Origin: a virus
Strand: one strand, 5' to 3'
IMG/VR virus record: IMGVR_UViG_3300035182_002289
Span: 1-33,166 of that record
Length of the DNA: 33,166 bases
Part shown: piece after piece, positions 29,040-33,166 of the stretch
How positions within the stretch are numbered: position 1 is the first letter of the stretch
How the letters are laid out: the number at the start of each line of letters is the position of its first letter
Made by a program: the position numbers and the translations under genes
Notes under the pieces: generated by a model
The model's database searches: none
Seen by the model: only the letters and a program-made list of their open reading frames with translations
Told to the model about the DNA's origin: nothing

Positions 29040-29500
29040 TAAAAGCGTATACATTAACACTTTATCGGGCTTAGCGGGGCTGTCCAATAGCGCGAAATAA
29101 TGCGGACAGCTCCAAGTTATTGTTTCCCCTATACTTTTATTTTTTGGCATATAAACTGTCCAAGTAACTATTTTTTATTGGACAGCTCCAACCTATTGAT
29201 TTTTATACGCTTTTAGCCGTTTTTTCTAGTTTCTGTCCGATAAACCAATAAAATCCGGCAAAGGTATATATACACGCATAACGTAGTGTATACGGGGGGC
29301 GTATACGCATAACATAGTGTATACGAAGCTACTGTATACACTTCTATCTTGTTTGTGTATAGATTCCCCTTTATTTTATTGGTATACGGACAGAAGATTA
29401 TAAAAGGATTGATATATAAGGGTTTTAATGCTGTCCGCTAAATTTTGCGCTATCGGACAAAGCCCTTTTTTTATTGGCCACGTAAAATAATGCGGACAGC
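29040..29500. repeat. Cluster of CTGTCC and GTATAC motifs, candidate origin or control region
   Basis: An AT-rich stretch with no gene. CTGTCC or GGACAG occurs eight times (29080, 29104, 29156, 29180, 29233, 29388, 29431, 29494) plus a near match at 29455. GTATAC occurs six times (29047, 29288, 29301, 29319, 29334, 29382). A 21-bp direct repeat ACGCATAAC(G/A)TAGTGTATACG lies at 29274 and 29305, 31 bp apart. Iteron-like spacing in an AT-rich gene gap suggests an origin of replication or multi-operator region. Confidence 0.5.
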
Positions 29501-29599
29501 CTGACCCGGCCACCCTGGCAACTTGTAGATTTTTGCGCGTTGATGGATCCCGCCCACGTGTTGTTTTTTGCGCGTTGGGTAACGTGTTGTTTTTTGCGC

Positions 29600-29915
29600 G
29601 TGGCTTTTCGGCGACTTCGGTGCGCTGTTTTCATCTCTTCGGTGCGCTGTTTTCTGTTGTCTGTGCGCTGTCGTCTGTGCGCTGTTTTCTGTTGTCTGTT
29701 TTCATCCCTTCGGTGCGCTGTTTTCTGTTTTCTGTTGTCTGTTTTCATCCCTTCGGTGCGCTGTTTTCTGTTTTCTGTTGTCTGTTTTCATCTCTTCGGT
29801 GCGCTGTTTTCTGTTTTCTGTTGTCTGTTTTCTGTTGTCTGTTGTCTGTTTTCATCCCTTCGGTGCGCTGTTTTCTGTTTTCTGTTGTCTGTTTTCTGTT
29901 GTCTGTTGGCTTTTA
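29600..29915. repeat. Imperfect tandem repeat array, about 43 bp units
   Basis: Repeats built from CTTCGGTGCGCTGTTTTCTG and TTTTCTGTTGTCTG modules, with GTGCGCTG occurring about eight times. Open frames across it on both strands (Phe/Ser/Val-rich or Lys/Arg/Gln-rich) are low-complexity by-products. No gene is seen here. Confidence 0.75.
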
Positions 29916-29975
29916 TGTGGACCAACCCACAGAAAAACTGCACGTTAGCGCGCTGAATCTGTTAGATTTTTAGCT

Positions 29976-30410
29976 ATGGACTTTATAGAGCACCCGACAG
30001 GAAACCGCACCGCGCGCCCCAAAGCCGGCGAAGTGTTAAAACCGCGCTTTTTTTCGCTGGTATCCCCAGACTTGATAGAGTTGCACGTGGTAGCGGCATT
30101 AATGCCGCAAGAAAAGCGCGCAAGTTATCGCGCCGACTGGATAAGCGCGCACGGTTTGTGGCGTGTTGTCTTCACGACGCCGCCGGGGGGAGAAGCGAAA
30201 AGCCAAATCGAACGCGAATACTTAGCCACGCGGCGTGTTATCGCCCTTCGGACGACCGGAAAACCGCCCGCCCCCGGCCTATTGAACAAAAAACCGCGCA
30301 AAAAGGCCGAAGACTACGCCGCAGAGCGCGCAGCACGCCGCAAAAAGCCACCAGCAGGCGGCAAAAAGCCGCCAAAAAAATCGAGCCGCTCGCTAGCGCT
30401 CGCTACCTAA
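29976..30410 (+). CDS. Hypothetical basic protein
   Basis: A 144-residue protein. The first 90 residues look folded (KPRFFSLVSPDLIELHVVAA, then YRADWISAHGLWRVVFTTP); the last 50 are lysine/proline-rich (KKPPAGGKKPPKKSSRS), typical of a DNA-binding tail. It lies between the two repeat regions, so an origin- or packaging-related role is possible. No family recognised. Confidence 0.55.
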   Translation: MDFIEHPTGNRTARPKAGEVLKPRFFSLVSPDLIELHVVAALMPQEKRASYRADWISAHGLWRVVFTTPPGGEAKSQIEREYLATRRVIALRTTGKPPAPGLLNKKPRKKAEDYAAERAARRKKPPAGGKKPPKKSSRSLALAT

Positions 30411-30462
30411 CCCCGCCATGCTGTTGTAAGGTTGTTAGCGTTACACGTCAGAGGTTTGACAT

Positions 30463-30628
30463 TTTCACCCTTCGGGTAAGATCGCTGCGCTCCTGGAGGA
30501 AGAGAGTGTTTATATTTTTTGGTAATGAGTCGCTAAAGCGACGGTGATTAGATTTTTAGTAATGAGTCGCTGGCGCGACGGTGATCTGATTTCACCCTTC
30601 GGGTAAGATCGCTGCGCTCCTGGAGGAA
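30463..30628. repeat. 39-bp direct repeats flanking tandem hairpin repeats
   Basis: Two identical 39-bp copies (30463-30501, 30590-30628) start TTTCACCCTTCGGGTAAG and end CTGGAGGAA; each holds an ACCC-TTCG-GGT tetraloop hairpin. Between them are two related units with GTAATGAGTCGC-N4-GCGACGGTGAT (30521-30585). No gene is seen; the repeats look like structured RNA or protein-binding elements. Confidence 0.65.
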
Positions 30629-30723
30629 AGGTTTTTTCGGACGGGGTAGGGGGGAGACCGGTGGGCCAATTTCGAACCCCACTCGAGTAGAACGCCCTAT
30701 CCGGATTCGCAGACATATTTTAG

Positions 30724-30867
30724 AAAAAATTTACCAGAAAATTTTTATCCCCAACGCGCAAAAAATTTACCAGAAAATTTTTATCCCCAACGCGCAAAAA
30801 ATTTACCAGAAAATTTTTATCCCCAACGCGCAAAAAATTTACCAGAAAATTTTTATCCCCAACGCGC
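30724..30867. repeat. Four perfect 36-bp AT-rich repeats with DnaA-box-like sequence
   Basis: Four contiguous identical copies (30724-30759, 30760-30795, 30796-30831, 30832-30867). Each holds AAAAAATTTACCAGAAAATT followed by TTTATCCCCA and ACGCGC. TTATCCCCA differs by one base from the DnaA box TTATCCACA. The AT-rich part resembles an unwinding element. No spacers, so not CRISPR. Degenerate AT-rich sequence continues to about 30930. Confidence 0.8.
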
Positions 30868-30943
30868 AAAAATCACCACGTTACCCGCAAAAATCACCAG
30901 AAAAATTTTCAAAAAATTTTTAGTATTTTCAGTAGCATTTGCT

Positions 30944-30972
30944 TTGACAAGAAAGGCAACGTGTGCCAGAAT
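30944..30972 (+). promoter_or_regulatory. Sigma70-like promoter for 31076 gene
   Basis: TTGACA (30944-30949) and CAGAAT (30967-30972), 17 bases apart, directly after the AT-rich repeats, which may act as an UP element. Transcript would run through the inverted repeat at 30978-31036. Confidence 0.65.
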
Positions 30973-30977
30973 CCCTT

Positions 30978-31036
30978 TGTCCCAAAACGCTTTTGTTAGC
31001 AAGGGGTCGAAACTGAGTAAACATCGTTTTGGGACA
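30978..31036 (+). other. 12-bp perfect inverted repeat in the leader
   Basis: TGTCCCAAAACG (30978-30989) and CGTTTTGGGACA (31025-31036) are perfect complements separated by 35 bases. In RNA this is a stable stem with a large loop, ending 39 bases before the ATG at 31076; in DNA it could be a pair of operator half-sites. Confidence 0.55.
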
Positions 31037-31075
31037 CCCTACACATACCATCAACATTCTCACGGCAAAAAGGTA

Positions 31076-31426
31076 ATGACGAAGCATAAACACCCCACCA
31101 AATCGAAAGAAGAGAAGGTCTACGAGCAAGCGGTGGTAGACGCCCTCAACACGACACTGAAGTTGGCCAAGAGCGGAAAGTTTTTCGCCCTGGCAATGTT
31201 TGTTGCAGATGATGAAGGGGTGAAGGTAATCCTGCCCGGTCACCAGAATCCTGAGATTGATGCACATTTGCAGGAACAGGCCGATGAGATGCGCGCGGCC
31301 ATGGTCGGCGCCGTGATGGGGGTGAAGATGACCTCCAAGACTTTGGAGGCGGTGTCGAAGCTGGAAGACGCGCTGTCCGATAACGGCCCGTTAGCGGCGC
31401 ACATGCGCCCCCCGCGCGCCCATTAG
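31076..31426 (+). CDS. Hypothetical helical protein
   Basis: A 116-residue protein from ATG 31076 (KEEKVYEQAVVDALNTTLKL, then KFFALAMFVADDEGVKVIL, and AAMVGAVMGVKMTSKTLEAV). It begins after the promoter at 30944 and its leader stem. The frame is open further upstream but that would cross the leader stem. No family recognised. Confidence 0.6.
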   Translation: MTKHKHPTKSKEEKVYEQAVVDALNTTLKLAKSGKFFALAMFVADDEGVKVILPGHQNPEIDAHLQEQADEMRAAMVGAVMGVKMTSKTLEAVSKLEDALSDNGPLAAHMRPPRAH

Positions 31427-31462
31427 AGCCCTGATCCACAATAGCACCCTGACACTGACACT

Positions 31463-31540
31463 ATGAGCACTTACAAAAGGCCCGTGTACTCCAAAGCGAA
31501 AAGGCTGCGCAGACGATGGGCGATAAGAGCAGCTTTTTGA
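31463..31540 (+). CDS. Tiny arginine-rich ORF
   Basis: A 25-residue, very basic frame (STYKRPVYSKAKRLRRRW), overlapping the next gene's start. No ribosome binding site is evident; included as a possible small peptide. Confidence 0.25.
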   Translation: MSTYKRPVYSKAKRLRRRWAIRAAF

Positions 31541-31725
31541 TTACCGCGCTTGTTGTCATGGCCGCACCCGTCGGCGTAAAGTTGACGAGCGGCATCGCCA
31601 AGGACATGCAGATCGTTTTTGCGATGTTGGTGGGGTACTTGGTTTTGGTGACAGCGCTAGCCGCAGCCACCGTACGCCCTTACCACCCACACCAAGACAA
31701 AAGGCCCGATCGGAGGCGCAAATGA
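31516..31725 (+). CDS. Small membrane protein
   Basis: A 69-residue protein with two hydrophobic stretches (FLITALVVMAAPVGVKL and IVFAMLVGYLVLVTALAAAT) and a basic end (HPHQDKRPDRRRK). Overlaps the next gene by ATGA. Role unknown. Confidence 0.55.
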   Translation: MGDKSSFLITALVVMAAPVGVKLTSGIAKDMQIVFAMLVGYLVLVTALAAATVRPYHPHQDKRPDRRRK

Positions 31726-32102
31726 CGGACACGCGCAAAGAGTTGCCACAATTTCTTACGGAGCCCATGAAGTCGCGTACGCCTGAGCAGGTGCGCGAGC
31801 TCCAAGCGCTTGGGACGAACAAACCCGTACGTGAGCCAGAGCCCTTACCCGCCGCCGCACCCGCCGCACCCGCCGCACCCGCCGCACCCGCCGCGACCGA
31901 CCTGCCCGAGTTCCACGTCAGGTTGATCGAGGAGCGTGACGCTTTGGACGACAAGTTGATAAAGCTGATGGAGTTTATTCAGTCGCCCAAATTTGCAGAT
32001 ATTTCAAATACTCAACAAAAGCTCTTGACACGACAAGCGGGTATTATGTTAAGCTACACAACGGTTTTATCGGAAAGACTAGCGGATTTGAAGACACGGT
32101 AG
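31722..32102 (+). CDS. Hypothetical protein with PAA repeats and a coiled-coil end
   Basis: A 126-residue protein: charged N-terminus (MTDTRKELPQFLTEPMKSRT), a Pro/Ala repeat linker near residues 43-58 encoded by repeated CCCGCCGCA, and a C-terminal helical domain (RLIEERDALDDKLIKLMEFI, then LLTRQAGIMLSYTTVLSERL). The C-terminal part resembles small phage domains of the type called crAss001_48-related; family assignment is tentative. GGAGG precedes the ATG. Confidence 0.6.
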   Translation: MTDTRKELPQFLTEPMKSRTPEQVRELQALGTNKPVREPEPLPAAAPAAPAAPAAPAATDLPEFHVRLIEERDALDDKLIKLMEFIQSPKFADISNTQQKLLTRQAGIMLSYTTVLSERLADLKTR

Positions 32103-32173
32103 TCCAACGGTAAAACCGCTAAAGCCTATTCTGAGCGTGCCTGCAGCTCCCCTGTACGACCCGCTATTTCTCA

Positions 32174-32212
32174 GGCCCAATCGCAGTTGGGCTGATGGGT
32201 TATAGATTGCGA
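32174..32212 (+). ncRNA. Candidate H-type RNA pseudoknot, copy 1
   Basis: Stem GCCCAA (32175-32180)/TTGGGC (32187-32192) with loop TCGCAG (32181-32186). The loop can pair with TTGCGA (32207-32212), one G-U pair included, separated by TGATGGGTTATAGA. The strand is inferred from the neighbouring genes. Homologous structure follows 79 bases later. Not a family I recognise. Confidence 0.5.
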
Positions 32213-32252
32213 GAAAAGTTAAAACCTATTGCGGCCACCTCGACCGTTCAGA

Positions 32253-32291
32253 GCCCCAAGCGCAGTTGGGGTGATAGGTTATAGACTGCGC
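32253..32291 (+). ncRNA. Candidate H-type RNA pseudoknot, copy 2
   Basis: Stem CCCCAA (32254-32259)/TTGGGG (32266-32271) with loop GCGCAG (32260-32265). The loop pairs perfectly with CTGCGC (32286-32291) across TGATAGGTTATAGA, the same 14-base spacing as copy 1. Paired bases differ from copy 1 in a compensatory way. Confidence 0.5.
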
Positions 32292-32498
32292 ACTGATTAG
32301 GGGCGTTCACGAAAGGGGTACTGCATTTGGGCCAGACCATAGCTGACCCATACCGCGGTTAAGGGAACTATAGTACCCGCGCCCGCCCAATATCTCGGGC
32401 CATGAAGTGAGCGTGTTGAACTGACGACTTGTGCAAGGACATTCCCCAGTGGGTAAGCCTGTCCTCTAATAGGAATTTGATCAGCAGGCTCTCTTGAT

Positions 32499-32600
32499 GG
32501 TGAAGGTGAAGGTGAAGGTGAAGGTGAAGGTGAAGGTGAAGGTGAAGGTGAAGGTGAAGGTGAAGGTGAAGGTGAAGGTGAAGGTGAAGGTGAAGGTGAA
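32499..32600. repeat. GGTGAA hexamer, 17 tandem copies
   Basis: Exactly 17 perfect copies of GGTGAA. In frame it could encode Gly-Glu, Val-Lys or Ser-Pro repeats, but no convincing start or conserved flanking protein sequence is seen. A slippage-prone microsatellite. Confidence 0.9.
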
Positions 32601-32769
32601 GGCGATACGCAGATAAAGTTGAAGGCCAATACTTTAAATATCTGGACAACCGCGAACGAGCATAGACGAGCCGATACGATCAGGTACCTAACCTGACAGA
32701 TATGCCGGGATCGCATCCGGCCACCATCACTCACAGTACCAACCCAACAACATTCTCGGAGGAGAGAAC

Positions 32770-33045
32770 ATGAGCTACACACCAACAACCCGTATCCCCC
32801 TGACACCGGCCCAAATACGGCAGTTCGACGAAATTAGCCGCGATAAGAGCGCGGCAGAGGCTACGCTGAAGGTAGCCCTCGGATTCCACACCAATGTCCT
32901 CAACATGATTGCTAAAACGGAAAAAACGCTGTGGGACGAGCTGGTGCTGATACACGGCCTAGACATTGACAACCTATGCTTCAAGACAATGGTTGATCGC
33001 GGCGAAGTGGTCATCGTAGATTACGAAGGGGGGAAACAGCCCTAA
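32770..33045 (+). CDS. Hypothetical helical protein
   Basis: A 91-residue protein (RIPLTPAQIRQFDEISRDKS, then ATLKVALGFHTNVLNMIAKT, and TLWDELVLIHGLDIDNLCF). GGAGGAGAGAAC precedes the ATG. Its stop codon TAA lies inside the first unit of the terminal 12-bp array. No family recognised. Confidence 0.65.
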   Translation: MSYTPTTRIPLTPAQIRQFDEISRDKSAAEATLKVALGFHTNVLNMIAKTEKTLWDELVLIHGLDIDNLCFKTMVDRGEVVIVDYEGGKQP

Positions 33046-33166
33046 TACAAACCCTAATACAAACCCTAATACAAACCCTAATACAAACCCTAATACAAAC
33101 CCTAATACAAACCCTAATACAAACCCTAATACAAACCCTAATACAAACCCTAATACAAACCCTAAT
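33040..33166. repeat. 12-bp tandem repeat CCCTAATACAAA at the window end
   Basis: Ten full perfect copies plus seven bases, running off the end of the window. The array starts inside the last codons of the preceding gene. It may mark an assembly break in a longer array. Confidence 0.95.

Larger units (their letters stand above)
32103..32769. other. Gene-free stretch with pseudoknots and a hexamer array
   Basis: Between the gene ending at 32102 and the gene at 32770 there is no supported coding region. It holds the two pseudoknot candidates (32174-32291), an unclassified stretch at 32297-32490 in which I see nothing definite, the GGTGAA array at 32499-32600, and a plain leader before the GGAGGAG of the next gene. 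Confidence 0.6.

Noticed and set aside
29425-29973. Long frames on both strands across the 29.6-29.9 kb repeats
   Set aside because: They are translations of tandem repeats with low-complexity products and no conserved start.
30724-30867. Possible CRISPR array
   Set aside because: The 36-bp repeats are directly adjacent without spacers and no cas genes are present apart from a DUF2800 Cas4-like phage nuclease.
32095-32170. tRNA-like D-arm words (GTCCAACGGTAAAAC)
   Set aside because: No acceptor stem, anticodon stem or GTTCGAATC T-loop could be fitted around them.
32180-32220. Hammerhead ribozyme core (CTGATG near the first pseudoknot)
   Set aside because: The required CTGATGA and GAAA elements with proper stems are absent, and the second copy lacks the CTGATG word.
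32297-32806. Minus-strand frames with Ser-Pro or His-Leu repeats
   Set aside because: They are produced by the GGTGAA array; flanking residues look random and the region is on the opposite strand to neighbouring genes.

Overview
The window looks like the replication, nucleotide-metabolism and accessory part of a double-stranded DNA phage (or phage-plasmid) genome. The evidence is a dense set of small genes, mostly on the minus strand and joined by ATGA, TAATG or TGATG overlaps with GGAGG-type ribosome binding sites; a phage-type family A DNA polymerase interrupted by inteins; DUF2815, DUF2800 and DUF3268 phage families; a RepB-type primase/D5-type helicase; and many short membrane and zinc-finger proteins. 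I see no terminase, portal, capsid, tail, lysis or integrase gene, so this is only part of a genome. Sigma70-like promoters and the protein families suggest a proteobacterial host, but I cannot name it.

Layout. (1) 0.1-4.3 kb: minus-strand nucleotide-metabolism operon (DHH phosphoesterase, two small proteins with the same C-terminal peptide, dihydrofolate reductase, coiled-coil membrane protein, thymidylate synthase), with a short plus-strand block at 0.76-1.15 kb. (2) 4.3-9.9 kb: DNA polymerase region. The polymerase gene is split in two within an intein, with a GIY-YIG endonuclease gene between the halves. Its C-terminal half carries a second intein whose coding DNA also encodes, in another frame, an HNH-like endonuclease. 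An HNH-AP2 endonuclease gene sits just upstream. (3) 10.0-13.3 kb: SPFH protein, DUF2815 ssDNA-binding protein, DUF2800 Cas4-like nuclease and an acidic protein. (4) 13.4-17.3 kb, plus strand: Cro/YdaS-like regulator, primase-helicase, MazG-like pyrophosphohydrolase. (5) 17.3-22.3 kb, minus strand: small hypothetical, membrane, TraR/DksA zinc-finger and DNA-binding proteins. (6) 22.3-28.4 kb, minus strand: GC-rich island of small unknown genes, some broken, under a promoter with a palindromic operator. (7) 28.5-33.2 kb: a repeat-rich region with two candidate origins (CTGTCC/GTATAC motif cluster; four 36-bp AT-rich repeats with DnaA-box-like sequence), short plus-strand genes, a tandem pair of covarying RNA pseudoknots, a 17-copy hexamer array and a 12-bp array running to the window edge.

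How it fits together: the ThyA/DHFR/DHH/MazG genes would supply and police nucleotides. Polymerase, primase-helicase, ssDNA-binding protein and Cas4-like nuclease form the replisome and recombination set. Several leftward operons share a promoter or operator core, AGCACTTGACACG, and so may be co-regulated. The polymerase locus has been colonised by three different homing endonuclease types. Several small genes carry single-base lesions, which are either real decay, recoding, or assembly errors at homopolymers.
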